This document shows, piece after piece, positions 45,801 through 59,334 of a DNA stretch of 64,000 nt (position 1 is its first letter; the number at the start of each line of letters is the position of its first letter). The translations under genes and the position numbers were made by a program. Origin of the DNA: Tabrizicola soli (GTDB taxonomy: Bacteria; Pseudomonadota; Alphaproteobacteria; Rhodobacterales; Rhodobacteraceae). The notes under the pieces were generated by a model. That model did not search any database and was not told the DNA's origin. It saw only the letters and a program-made list of their open reading frames with translations. The stretch covers positions 54,310 through 118,309 of the forward strand of contig NZ_JAEACP010000017.1 in NCBI RefSeq assembly GCF_015999335.1, written 5' to 3'.

Positions 45801-48800
45801 GGAGCGACCGGGCGGAAATCTCCGCCATGCAGGGCTTGCGCAAGTTTCGATCCGCGCTCCCGGATGGGGAGCGACATCGGCTGGTAGAGCTTCGTCGCCA
45901 CGCCTTGCCGTTTCGATCCGCGCTCCCGGATGGGGAGCGACCCGCCGCGCCCGGATCGTCGAGATGGTCGGCCGGAGTTTCGATCCGCGCTCCCGGATGG
46001 GGAGCGACGGCGTCGTGCCACCATTGACCGCGAAGTGGGTCGATGTTTCGATCCGCGCTCCCGGATGGGGAGCGACGCCCTTCATCACGGTCTTCATCGC
46101 CTGGTCGAAATCGTTTCGATCCGCGCTCCCGGATGGGGAGCGACTTACGGGCGCGACGCTTATGGTCGTCCCCTTCCGGTTTCGATCCGCGCTCCCGGAT
46201 GGGGAGCGACCGCATTTCCACGCGATCCTGTTCTTCACGGATCTGTTTCGATCCGCGCTCCCGGATGGGGAGCGACGTCAGACCCCCAAGGGCTGGCACA
46301 TGGCGGAGTGTTTCGATCCGCGCTCCCGGATGGGGAGCGACCATGATTTATCAGGGCAAGGCCCGGCATCCTGTTGTTTCGATCCGCGCTCCCGGATGGG
46401 GAGCGACATCTGATCGGCGGACAGGTTGCGCTGCGCCCAGGCGTTTCGATCCGCGCTCCCGGATGGGGAGCGACAGGGGCTGTAGCGCCTCCTTGGCGTC
46501 AGGGATACCCGTTTCGATCCGCGCTCCCGGATGGGGAGCGACAACCGAGGCCCGCAGTTGATCGAGACCGGACCGGGTTTCGATCCGCGCTCCCGGATGG
46601 GGAGCGACGTCCCGATCAGGGATAGGACCCATCGGCTTAGGGCAGTTTCGATCCGCGCTCCCGGATGGGGAGCGACAGTCACAAATTGTTCTAGGTTGCT
46701 TTTCCCGATGGTTTCGATCCGCGCTCCCGGATGGGGAGCGACGTGGCGGATGCCCGTGACCTCTGGGAGGCCCACGTCGTTTCGATCCGCGCTCCCGGAT
46801 GGGGAGCGACAGCGTGGTAGCCGTTCGGCCCCCTGTGGCAATTGTTTCGATCCGCGCTCCCGGATGGGGAGCGACGGTCGTGTTCAGCACCGTGAACGCT
46901 GTCATGGACGCGTTTCGATCCGCGCTCCCGGATGGGGAGCGACGCCCCGCGCCCGCATGTGAGGCACCCGGCCGACGTTTCGATCCGCGCTCCCGGATGG
47001 GGAGCGACCCGACCGGCGCAGGAAAGACCGTCACCGCTGCGGTTTCGATCCGCGCTCCCGGATGGGGAGCGACTTCCTGATCCGCGCCAGGTCGAACTTG
47101 AAATTGTAGTTTCGATCCGCGCTCCCGGATGGGGAGCGACGTTCCCACTGCTCTGGCCCGAAGGCCACCCTCGCGTGTTTCGATCCGCGCTCCCGGATGG
47201 GGAGCGACGCGGCATGGCGCGGGGGGCTGATGCGCTTGCGGCAGTTTCGATCCGCGCTCCCGGATGGGGAGCGACGTCCGTCTTGACGCGGGCGACCTGC
47301 GCCTCTGGTGGTTTCGATCCGCGCTCCCGGATGGGGAGCGACGCGCCGAAAGATGACGCCCGCGATCTGCTGGCGGCGTTTCGATCCGCGCTCCCGGATG
47401 GGGAGCGACGGAACATCAGCGCGCACGGGCGCGACGCCACAAAGGTTTCGATCCGCGCTCCCGGATGGGGAGCGACGTAATGCCGATACTGATCCCGCCA
47501 TCGGTGCGGAGTTTCGATCCGCGCTCCCGGATGGGGAGCGACTGGCCGTTACTGGTATCCGACCGGCTCGCTTCGGGTTTCGATCCGCGCTCCCGGATGG
47601 GGAGCGACGCCCGCCCGACGGCATCGCCCGGTCTACTGGTGCGTTTCGATCCGCGCTCCCGGATGGGGAGCGACGCACAGGCACGACGGCAAGCGGTGGA
47701 GCGGCTGGTTTCGATCCGCGCTCCCGGATGGGGAGCGACATCTGAGCAAGGGCTACCGGCTGGTCAGTTTCGGTGTTTCGATCCGCGCTCCCGGATGGGG
47801 AGCGACCTGCCAGACGCGGCTGGCGTCGGCCTGCGCTATGGTTTCGATCCGCGCTCCCGGATGGGGAGCGACGATGTAGGTCGGCACATTGGCGTCGTCG
47901 GCGTGTTTCGATCCGCGCTCCCGGATGGGGAGCGACGATAGTGTAAACGTGGTCATACTTGTTGGTCTGGTTTCGATCCGCGCTCCCGGATGGGGAGCGA
48001 CCTCACGCGCTCAAGGCTGAAGGAGCAGATGGCAGTGTTTCGATCCGCGCTCCCGGATGGGGAGCGACCGACCTGCGCCACGCGGCGCGACCAGCCCTTG
48101 CCGTTTCGATCCGCGCTCCCGGATGGGGAGCGACCCGGACCTCCGCCCAGGTCAGTTCCGCGAGCGTGTTTCGATCCGCGCTCCCGGATGGGGAGCGACC
48201 GGGGCCATGCGGAGGCAATTGCAGAGGTTCTTGTTTCGATCCGCGCTCCCGGATGGGGAGCGACGTTAAACCCCGGTTCTGTGCGGGGCGGCCTTGCAGT
48301 TTCGATCCGCGCTCCCGGATGGGGAGCGACTTCCGGGTCCTTGATCGCATCGAGGGCTTGCAGCGGTTTCGATCCGCGCTCCCGGATGGGGAGCGACGAT
48401 GTTCGGGGGCCGCGCCGTTGACGAGGCGATGGTTTCGATCCGCGCTCCCGGATGGGGAGCGACGATCCGAAATGCGGTCGTGGTCGAAGTTGCGAGCGTT
48501 TCGATCCGCGCTCCCGGATGGGGAGCGACTCTGCCGCGTGATCGCTTGGCGACGATCCCCACAGGTTTCGATCCGCGCTCCCGGATGGGGAGCGACATCC
48601 GTGCCGCCGAAATTCACACCCGCTGTCGAGTTTCGATCCGCGCTCCCGGATGGGGAGCGACGTCCCCGGCACCGACGATGGCGCCGGTGGACAGGACGTT
48701 TCGATCCGCGCTCCCGGATGGGGAGCGACCCGCCCCTGTCCTCGAACAGGAACGGCCGCTGGGGTTTCGATCCGCGCTCCCGGATGGGGAGCGACCGACC

Positions 48801-51800
48801 AGCGCGCCGCGCTTGACCGGCTGATCGCAGTTTCGATCCGCGCTCCCGGATGGGGAGCGACAGGGCGCGGCCCCGAACGCATCGCCGTCGTCGCGGTTTC
48901 GATCCGCGCTCCCGGATGGGGAGCGACCCGCCGATGGTCGGCGGGGACACCACACGAAAGGGTTTCGATCCGCGCTCCCGGATGGGGAGCGACCGCAAGG
49001 ACCAGATCGACGAGATGCGGGCGATAGTGTTTCGATCCGCGCTCCCGGATGGGGAGCGACGATGCCTGACGGCTCGCTTGTCCGTCTCCCAACAGTTTCG
49101 ATCCGCGCTCCCGGATGGGGAGCGACCGGCGAGGGTCGCCGGGGTCTACCGTCAGGAGAGTTTCGATCCGCGCTCCCGGATGGGGAGCGACACCTCGGTC
49201 GGAGCCTCGACCGTGCCGCCATAGGCGTTTCGATCCGCGCTCCCGGATGGGGAGCGACGCCCTCATGACCTTGGTGGATGATGGGCGGTGCGGGTTTCGA
49301 TCCGCGCTCCCGGATGGGGAGCGACGCCTTGCAGCAGACAGCCGACATCAACACGATCCTGTTTCGATCCGCGCTCCCGGATGGGGAGCGACCGGAGCAG
49401 GCGGTGGAATCGCCTGTTCCCCAAGAAGTTTCGATCCGCGCTCCCGGATGGAGAGCGACCTGGCGTCGCCGCATTACGACGAGGCCGAGATGTTGTTTCG
49501 ATCCGCGCTCCCGGATGGGGAGCGACCGTTGACACGGACACGGCATGGTCGGACCTGACCGGTTTCGATCCGCGCTCCCGGATGGGGAGCGACCGCTTGC
49601 CAGATGCGCACCCCGGCCGAACTCCGGGATGTTTCGATCCGCGCTCCCGGATGGGGAGCGACGAGAAGCGCCCCCTCTTGGGCGGCGACGATGATCGTTT
49701 CGATCCGCGCTCCCGGATGGGGAGCGACCACATGTCATCGGTGAACCAGCTGGCCGAGGTGGTGTTTCGATCCGCGCTCCCGGATGGGGAGCGACCATCA
49801 TCGAAGGCGGTATGCGCTCATGGGACATCGTTTCGATCCGCGCTCCCGGATGGGGAGCGACGGCAAGGATGGCGCTGCCCCGGCCCGCAAGGAGAAGTTT
49901 CGATCCGCGCTCCCGGATGGGGAGCGACTTCGTGAAGCACCGCCTATAGACGGCAGATCGTGGTTTCGATCCGCGCTCCCGGATGGGGAGCGACGGGGCG
50001 TCTGCATACTCCTTGTTCCAGTATGCAATTGTTTCGATCCGCGCTCCCGGATGGGGAGCGACAAAACCACCGGCTGCGAAGTCACCACGTCTTGCAGGTT
50101 TCGATCCGCGCTCCCGGATGGGGAGCGACCGTCTCCCCCGACATCCTCAAGAACATCATGCAGGGGTTTCGATCCGCGCTCCCGGATGGGGAGCGACCCG
50201 CAAGCTGGCGCTACAAGCCAAGTTGATCTGCGGTTTCGATCCGCGCTCCCGGATGGGGAGCGACAACATGGTCGCTGCACTCCAGCGCGCGGGTGATGTT
50301 TCGATCCGCGCTCCCGGATGGGGAGCGACGACCCAATTCCGTAGCGGCCGCGCATGGGGCCGTTGTTTCGATCCGCGCTCCCGGATGGGGAGCGACTGTG
50401 ATCGCCTACTACCGGCACATCGCCAATGCGTTTCGATCCGCGCTCCCGGATGGGGAGCGACGCGACGCGATGGCCGCGTGGCACATCGCATCGGCGTTTC
50501 GATCCGCGCTCCCGGATGGGGAGCGACACCAAGGAGGCGGTTGTCGAGTGCAGTGACGAGGTTTCGATCCGCGCTCCCGGATGGGGAGCGACCGATCTGG
50601 CCCCGGCTTCCTACGACCACGTCATCGTTTCGATCCGCGCTCCCGGATGGGGAGCGACTGCAAGCCGCCAAGCCCGCACCGGCCTCGGTGCCGGTTTCGA
50701 TCCGCGCTCCCGGATGGGGAGCGACTATTGCGGGCCGAAGTCGTTGCCGGTGTCGATGTGGTTTCGATCCGCGCTCCCGGATGGGGAGCGACGCGCCGGG
50801 CGCAGGCGGGGGCAGCATAGATGCCACGTTTCGATCCGCGCTCCCGGATGGGGAGCGACCCCTTGCCATATAGCAGCCACTCCACAGACACGCGGTTTCG
50901 ATCCGCGCTCCCGGATGGGGAGCGACTGGCGAGCTGGACGTATTCGCCAGCCTTGGAGCCGTTTCGATCCGCGCTCCCGGATGGGGAGCGACGCCGGGGA
51001 TCAGATGCCCGGCCATGCCGTCGCAGTTTCGATCCGCGCTCCCGGATGGGGAGCGACCCACGGCGGGGCTTGCCGGTCGGCCTTGCCTTCAAGGTTTCGA
51101 TCCGCGCTCCCGGATGGGGAGCGACGCGTCGGCGGGGGTGAGACGCCTAATGTTTGTCGCTGTTTCGATCCGCGCTCCCGGATGGGGAGCGACCTGGCGA
51201 CGGCCCCAAGGGTATCAGACACCATCGTTTCGATCCGCGCTCCCGGATGGGGAGCGACGAGCACCCGCCGCAGCGCACTGGATCTGGTCCAGACGTTTCG
51301 ATCCGCGCTCCCGGATGGGGAGCGACGCATCAGCCGAAGGGTGGCGACGGCCCGGTCCTTGTTTCGATCCGCGCTCCCGGATGGGGAGCGACATGAAGGA
51401 AGGTCAGAAAAGGGCGGCGCCCAGCAGGTTTCGATCCGCGCTCCCGGATGGGGAGCGACGCCCGAAGGCATGAGCAGGACGTCACCCTTGGTGTTTCGAT
51501 CCGCGCTCCCGGATGGGGAGCGACGCAGGACGCGGGGCATCCCGTCCGGCGGCGGCCTGTTTCGATCCGCGCTCCCGGATGGGGAGCGACTGCAGACCCT
51601 GATCAAGCATCTGCATGGCGGCGAGTTTCGATCCGCGCTCCCGGATGGGGAGCGACAGGCGCGCCAGCGCGAGGTGGCGATCGCCGCCGCGTTTCGATCC
51701 GCGCTCCCGGATGGGGAGCGACGCCCACCAGAAGGCCGGCCGCCTGGTGCGGGTGTGGTTTCGATCCGCGCTCCCGGATGGGGAGCGACCGCCCACCGCA

Positions 51801-54800
51801 CCGCCGCCCTGTTCAGCGCCTTCCCGTTTCGATCCGCGCTCCCGGATGGGGAGCGACACGCGCCCATTCAGCCCCTGCTGGACCTGTTCCAGTTTCGATC
51901 CGCGCTCCCGGATGGGGAGCGACCCGATGAAGCCGGCATATCCTACGTCCTGTCCTATTGTCTCGTTTCGATCCGCGCTCCCGGATGGGGAGCGACTCGG
52001 TCAGGACATAGTGCCGCGCCTGTTCAAGGGTGTTTCGATCCGCGCTCCCGGATGGGGAGCGACGGGCAACGGTGCTGACAATCAGCCAGATTGAGGCGTT
52101 TCGATCCGCGCTCCCGGATGGGGAGCGACGTTCCCGCCGTCGCCTCGGCCGTCCGGCTGATTTCCGTTTCGATCCGCGCTCCCGGATGGGGAGCGACGGT
52201 CCCGCGCCCGTGGTGATGAATTCATCAAGGCGTTTCGATCCGCGCTCCCGGATGGGGAGCGACGCGGCGGATCGGGACCGGAAGGCGCGCTTTGACCGGT
52301 TTCGATCCGCGCTCCCGGATGGGGAGCGACCCCCCGATCCGGCGCAAACCGCCGCCGATCCGCCGCGTTTCGATCCGCGCTCCCGGATGGGGAGCGACGG
52401 CCGCGCCGGACTGCCTTCTCTGGCTCTGGGCGGTGTTTCGATCCGCGCTCCCGGATGGGGAGCGACCCTCGACATGAAGGATATGTCCGACCGCCACATC
52501 GAGTTTCGATCCGCGCTCCCGGATGGGGAGCGACTCGGCGCTATGACCCATCCCTTGTGGCGCAAAAGCTGTTTCGATCCGCGCTCCCGGATGGGGAGCG
52601 ACTCGGCCCCAGCTCGCGCCAGAAGACATGCGGCTCGTTTCGATCCGCGCTCCCGGATGGGGAGCGACGGCCAGCGTCACCGGCTGCGGCAGGGCTGCGC
52701 TGTTTCGATCCGCGCTCCCGGATGGGGAGCGACGACGCCGCAAGTCGGACGGACGAGGCAACGCGTTGTTTCGATCCGCGCTCCCGGATGGGGAGCGACC
52801 TGATTGGCGCGCTGATCGGAAACTTCTTTTCGGTTTCGATCCGCGCTCCCGGATGGGGAGCGACTGCCAGCCGTCCGACTGCGCCGCGACAGTGCCGGTT
52901 TCGATCCGCGCTCCCGGATGGGGAGCGACGTCGGGCGATTTCGTCTGGCCGGTGAGGATGCGGTAGTTTCGATCCGCGCTCCCGGATGGGGAGCGACCTG
53001 ACCGCCGTGGAGAGGCTGGTGGAGGCGCTGAATGTTTCGATCCGCGCTCCCGGATGGGGAGCGACAAGGGCACCTTGCGTGATGCCGATCATCGCCGCGT
53101 TTCGATCCGCGCTCCCGGATGGGGAGCGACCGTTGGGATTTGACGACAGCCACCGCATCGCGGCCCGGTTTCGATCCGCGCTCCCGGATGGGGAGCGACG
53201 TCTCAAACTCACCGTCAACGCCCCAGACTTCGTAGTTTCGATCCGCGCTCCCGGATGGGGAGCGACCCCCGAGTTGGAGGGCGCGGGCGTCAAGGAAATG
53301 CTGTTTCGATCCGCGCTCCCGGATGGGGAGCGACGGCCGCCGGTGCGTTCGGTATCTGGCTGCTGTCGGTTTCGATCCGCGCTCCCGGATGGGGAGCGAC
53401 AACGAGGCTGTGCGCCTCGCCTACAACTGCGCGGTGTTTCGATCCGCGCTGCCGGATGGGGAGCGACAGGCGGTTCGCCGCCTCGTCTGCTACCGGATCG
53501 ACGTTTCGATCCGCGCTCCCGGATGGGGAGCGACCAATTCGGCGCAAAGCCGCCGTAACACGCTGGATGTTTCGATCCGCGCTCCCGGATGGGGAGCGAC
53601 GGTGCCAATATTGCGCTGCGCGGGGGTCCTCGCGGCGTTTCGATCCGCGCTCCCGGATGGGGAGCGACGGCGGACCGGGACGCGACGCCAAAGGTCGCGG
53701 TGTTTCGATCCGCGCTCCCGGATGGGGAGCGACCAAAGAGGATCGCCTGGTCCATCACGGCGCTTCGGTTTCGATCCGCGCTCCCGGATGGGGAGCGACC
53801 GCATACCGCGACGGCATGACACAGGAGGCCATCGGGTTTCGATCCGCGCTCCCGGATGGGGAGCGACACGCCAACGATCCCGCGCTCGTCGCCAAGCGCG
53901 TGGTTTCGATCCGCGCTCCCGGATGGGGAGCGACGCGGGCTTTCCGACCATCAGGGCAATCCTCGAGCGTTTCGATCCGCGCTCCCGGATGGGGAGCGAC
54001 CGCCATGTGGGCCTACCTCTTCAAGAAGTTCACGGTTTCGATCCGCGCTCCCGGATGGGGAGCGACCGAACCCCATCAGCGGCGCTCCCGCCTGGCGAGT
54101 AGTTTCGATCCGCGCTCCCGGATGGGGAGCGACCAGAGCGATTGATCTGGCCTTCCTTGTCAGTGTTGTTTCGATCCGCGCTCCCGGATGGGGAGCGACG
54201 GCCCGAGACGGCCAGCTCCTGCGCCGCCTGGTCGTTTCGATCCGCGCTCCCGGATGGGGAGCGACGCGATCACCTGCACCGGGCGCTTCACCTTCTGCAG
54301 GTTTCGATCCGCGCTCCCGGATGGGGAGCGACGCGTTGCGCCCCTCTCTCTCTCTTTCTCTATCTTCCTGTTTCGATCCGCGCTCCCGGATGGGGAGCGA
54401 CTGGCCGCGGCCTGCGACAAGGTGCCAAAGGTGCCGTTTCGATCCGCGCTCCCGGATGGGGAGCGACGGGAGACTTGGACGGACGGAAGCACCCTACGGG
54501 GTTTCGATCCGCGCTCCCGGATGGGGAGCGACTTACGGGCTGGGGAAAGTCGTATGGTGCTTATACGGTTTCGATCCGCGCTCCCGGATGGGGAGCGACA
54601 GGTTACGGTTTGGCACAGTTTGCCCTGTCGGGTGTTTCGATCCGCGCTCCCGGATGGGGAGCGACCGGGGCCTGATCCCGCCAGAGGCATCCATCGCCGA
54701 GGTTTCGATCCGCGCTCCCGGATGGGGAGCGACGCCATGCAGGCAATGCAGGCCGACACCGCGCCTGTGGTTTCGATCCGCGCTCCCGGATGGGGAGCGA

Positions 54801-57800
54801 CGCCAGTCGGCCGTGACCCAGGACTTGAGTTGGTCGTTTCGATCCGCGCTCCCGGATGGGGAGCGACTCGAAGCCCTCGCCCATCGGCCGCTTGTCAATC
54901 GTTTCGATCCGCGCTCCCGGATGGGGAGCGACAGGGAGGACGTGCGGCCTAATCTCCCGGCCGCCGGGTTTCGATCCGCGCTCCCGGATGGGGAGCGACC
55001 CCCCGAAGGCCCCCGGCACCCGTTCACCTGGCGGTTTCGATCCGCGCTCCCGGATGGGGAGCGACACCGTGCCGCACTTGTTGCCGTTGCTGTCCCGCAG
55101 GTTTCGATCCGCGCTCCCGGATGGGGAGCGACGGCCGATCAGCCGCTCGCAGACCTGCATCGGCGTCAGTTTCGATCCGCGCTCCCGGATGGGGAGCGAC
55201 CAATCGGCGATGACGCGGCCGATATAGCGCAATCCGTTTCGATCCGCGCTCCCGGATGGGGAGCGACCGATAGGCGATATCGTATGAGGTGACGTCATAG
55301 AGTTTCGATCCGCGCTCCCGGATGGGGAGCGACCTCGCTAGTGGCGCGTGTCGACGGGCTTGTAGACAGTGTTTCGATCCGCGCTCCCGGATGGGGAGCG
55401 ACGCCAAGACGCTGGATGCCCTTGCTCTCGATCATCAGTTTCGATCCGCGCTCCCGGATGGGGAGCGACCGCCGATGCCTGGATCGGCCCCGATGCAGGG
55501 TCAAGGTTTCGATCCGCGCTCCCGGATGGGGAGCGACCGGCTGGTCATCGGTGATGACATCTCGAAGTGGGAGTTTCGATCCGCGCTCCCGGATGGGGAG
55601 CGACCTGGCCGGATCAAGCGCATGGCGTCGATCCGAGCGTTTCGATCCGCGCTCCCGGATGGGGAGCGACTATAACGCGACTGAACCGTCATCGGCGTGA
55701 CGAAGTTTCGATCCGCGCTCCCGGATGGGGAGCGACGGGGTCGTGGTCAACCAACTCGAGCTGCTCGTTGAGGTTTCGATCCGCGCTCCCGGATGGGGAG
55801 CGACGATCGGCTGCGGTAATGCCGGTTCGGATTCAACTGTTTCGATCCGCGCTCCCGGATGGGGAGCGACCCCGAGACGTTGAAATTCGAGGGCTGCGCC
55901 GAGCCGTTTCGATCCGCGCTCCCGGATGGGGAGCGACTCTGTCTGGTAAACGATCTTCATCTTGCCCATCAGTTTCGATCCGCGCTCCCGGATGGGGAGC
56001 GACGGTTGCCCCGGCGTCCTCGGGCGGGGCATCGCCCGGTTTCGATCCGCGCTCCCGGATGGGGAGCGACCCTCGCGCCAGGACGCGGCCGGCGGCAGGG
56101 CGAGGTTTCGATCCGCGCTCCCGGATGGGGAGCGACGCACCCGCGCACCCAAAGCTGCGCACTCAGGCGCGTTTCGATCCGCGCTCCCGGATGGGGAGCG
56201 ACGAACCACGGAAATCACGTCGCCCATGTCCCCGAGGTTTCGATCCGCGCTCCCGGATGGGGAGCGACGGCGCTGCCGCCGGGCGATAGTGTAGTCGAGC
56301 ACGTTTCGATCCGCGCTCCCGGATGGGGAGCGACGGGCCTCGCCCAGGCGATCATCCGCACCATCTCCGTTTCGATCCGCGCTCCCGGATGGGGAGCGAC
56401 TGGCGGGCAGCGCGCCGGAGCCGACGAATGCGGCGGTTTCGATCCGCGCTCCCGGATGGGGAGCGACCCCAGCCTGGCACCATCTCGCCGCCCTCGCGAT
56501 GGGCGTTTCGATCCGCGCTCCCGGATGGGGAGCGACTGACCTGCGACCGCGTGGCGTCGATCTTCTCGATCGTTTCGATCCGCGCTCCCGGATGGGGAGC
56601 GACAGTCCACCGAGATCTGCGAGACGCCGAACTCGGTGTTTCGATCCGCGCTCCCGGATGGGGAGCGACTGGCGAGCTGGACGTATTCGCCAGCCTTGGA
56701 GTCGTTTCGATCCGCGCTCCCGGATGGGGAGCGACAGGATCAAGATCTGACCAGTGCCCTGCCGATAGGTGTTTCGATCCGCGCTCCCGGATGGGGAGCG
56801 ACCGCGGGTCAGACCGGCGACATCGGCCCCGATCATGTTTCGATCCGCGCTCCCGGATGGGGAGCGACCCGCATCCGCCGGATCGCCGAGGCGTTCCACT
56901 GGTCGTTTCGATCCGCGCTCCCGGATGGGGAGCGACGTCGACTCCCGCTCCTCCCAGCCCCGCATCAGGAAGTTTCGATCCGCGCTCCCGGATGGGGAGC
57001 GACCAGGCAGCGGCTGACCGTGCGCTCCTCGTAGGGACGGTTTCGATCCGCGCTCCCGGATGGGGAGCGACCCGCGATAGTCGGTGCCGTTGACGGTGGC
57101 GGTCACGTTTCGATCCGCGCTCCCGGATGGGGAGCGACTCGATGGCTTCGATCCGCTCGACCGGCGACGGACCGTTTCGATCCGCGCTCCCGGATGGGGA
57201 GCGACATAGGCCGCTTAGGGTCCTTCCTGATACGGGGTGGTTTCGATCCGCGCTCCCGGATGGGGAGCGACGCTCCAGCCGCTTGCGGCACGGTGCGATC
57301 CAGTCGTTTCGATCCGCGCTCCCGGATGGGGAGCGACGCCAGCTTGCGGCTGTAATCCGGATTCAGGGCGCGGTTTCGATCCGCGCTCCCGGATGGGGAG
57401 CGACGACTAGATCGCCGATCTGGCGGTCGATTTCCTGCTGTTTCGATCCGCGCTCCCGGATGGGGAGCGACCCTTTGTGGATTATCCCGGCATAAGAGCC
57501 ATATTGTTTCGATCCGCGCTCCCGGATGGGGAGCGACGGTGATTGGGATTTCCCGAGAGCCACCCCGTCGCAGGTTTCGATCCGCGCTCCCGGATGGGGA
57601 GCGACGCCGGGATCGAGACGGAGGGGCGGGGATGACCGACGTTTCGATCCGCGCTCCCGGATGGGGAGCGACTCGGCAAGCTCCCTGACCCGACCCCGGA
57701 GCAGGAGTTTCGATCCGCGCTCCCGGATGGGGAGCGACAAGTCGATGAGGGACTCCCCCCTCCCTCCAAGGCGGTTTCGATCCGCGCTCCCGGATGGGGA

Positions 57801-59334
57801 GCGACGGCTCGTATCGCCCATGATCGTCTGGTGGAAGACATGGTCGTTTCGATCCGCGCTCCCGGATGGGGAGCGACGACGCCGCAAGTCGGACGGACGA
57901 GGCAACGCGTTGTTTCGATCCGCGCTCCCGGATGGGGAGCGACGCAAATGAGCCCGACAACGAAGGCGCAAATGATGTCGTTTCGATCCGCGCTCCCGGA
58001 TGGGGAGCGACGACCGGGCGCCGCAACGAGGGCCTGGACACGATGTTTCGATCCGCGCTCCCGGATGGGGAGCGACCACCTGGTCGCGATGTTCAGGCCG
58101 CTGGAGACGCCGTTTCGATCCGCGCTCCCGGATGGGGAGCGACTGCTCGGCCGTGAGGCCAAGACGATTGGCGGCGGTTTCGATCCGCGCTCCCGGATGG
58201 GGAGCGACCGAAGTCGTCGCCCCCGGCCCTCGGCCCATAGCCGTTTCGATCCGCGCTCCCGGATGGGGAGCGACGAAATCTTCATGGTCTTTCTCTCCTC
58301 TGACCGATGTTTCGATCCGCGCTCCCGGATGGGGAGCGACCGGCTGTAAAGCCGCGCAAAGCCGCGCCCGAGCCGTTTCGATCCGCGCTCCCGGATGGGG
58401 AGCGACAGTGGGCCGGGGTGATGGTGAGCGTGGTGAGCATGTTTCGATCCGCGCTCCCGGATGGGGAGCGACAGGCCGGGGCGACGGGCTACAAGGGCGC
58501 GCCGGTGTTTCGATCCGCGCTCCCGGATGGGGAGCGACTTTTTCTGGACTGGCCCTATAAGGGTCTCTGGCCGTTTCGATCCGCGCTCCCGGATGGGGAG
58601 CGACGGTTTGGTTGGTGTTCGGCATCAGGCCGTAGAGGTGTTTCGATCCGCGCTCCCGGATGGGGAGCGACTCAAGAAGCGCCGCACACCGGAAGTCGTC
58701 ATCGAAGTTTCGATCCGCGCTCCCGGATGGGGAGCGACTAGGCCATCTGTATGATTGCCCGCATCACCATGGTTTCGATCCGCGCTCCCGGATGGGGAGC
58801 GACGCTGGGCCGCGGCACCGAGGAAGACCACCTGAAGGTTTCGATCCGCGCTCCCGGATGGGGAGCGACCAGCGGGCGCCCCTTGGGCACCTCAGCGCCT
58901 TCGGGTTTCGATCCGCGCTCCCGGATGGGGAGCGACCCAGCCATCCGCGCCAGTACGCCATGCTCCTGATGTTTCGATCCGCGCTCCCGGATGGGGAGCG
59001 ACTTTCCGCTCGTTGCACCGCCAAATGCCGCACAGGGCGTTTCGATCCGCGCTCCCGGATGGGGAGCGACTCGGCCCTCCCCTTAAGGTAGTGAGGCGCG
59101 TAAACGTTTCGATCCGCGCTCCCGGATGGGGAGCGACCAAACCGCCGCGCGGCTGAACGCCTATCAGACGCGTTTCGATCCGCGCTCCCGGATGGGGAGC
59201 GACTTTGCAGCAGGCCGCCTTCGCCCGGCAGCATCGGGTTTCGATCCGCGCTCCCGGATGGGGAGCGACCATGGTGACGCGATAGGCGCGATTGAGAGTA
59301 ACGTTTCGATCCGCGCTCCCGGATGGGGAGCGAC
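42896..59334 (-). CRISPR. Type I-C CRISPR array, about 247 repeats and 246 spacers
   Basis: A 32-nt repeat recurs every 64-73 bp (mean about 66.7) over 16.4 kb. Read on the minus strand it begins GTCGCTCCCC, has the stem CTCCC..GGGAG, and ends GGATCGAAAC, the type I-C consensus. The minus strand is also the direction of the cas operon, with the leader at the high-coordinate end. I counted 247 repeat starts by hand, including a degenerate one at 42896 whose GAAAC end is lost. Variants occur at 42963, 43302, 45446, 49428 and 53436; the leader end is uniform. Spacers are mostly 33-36 nt, with outliers of 41 (51924-51964) and 40 (57806-57845). Two spacers are duplicated within the array. Confidence 0.99.
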
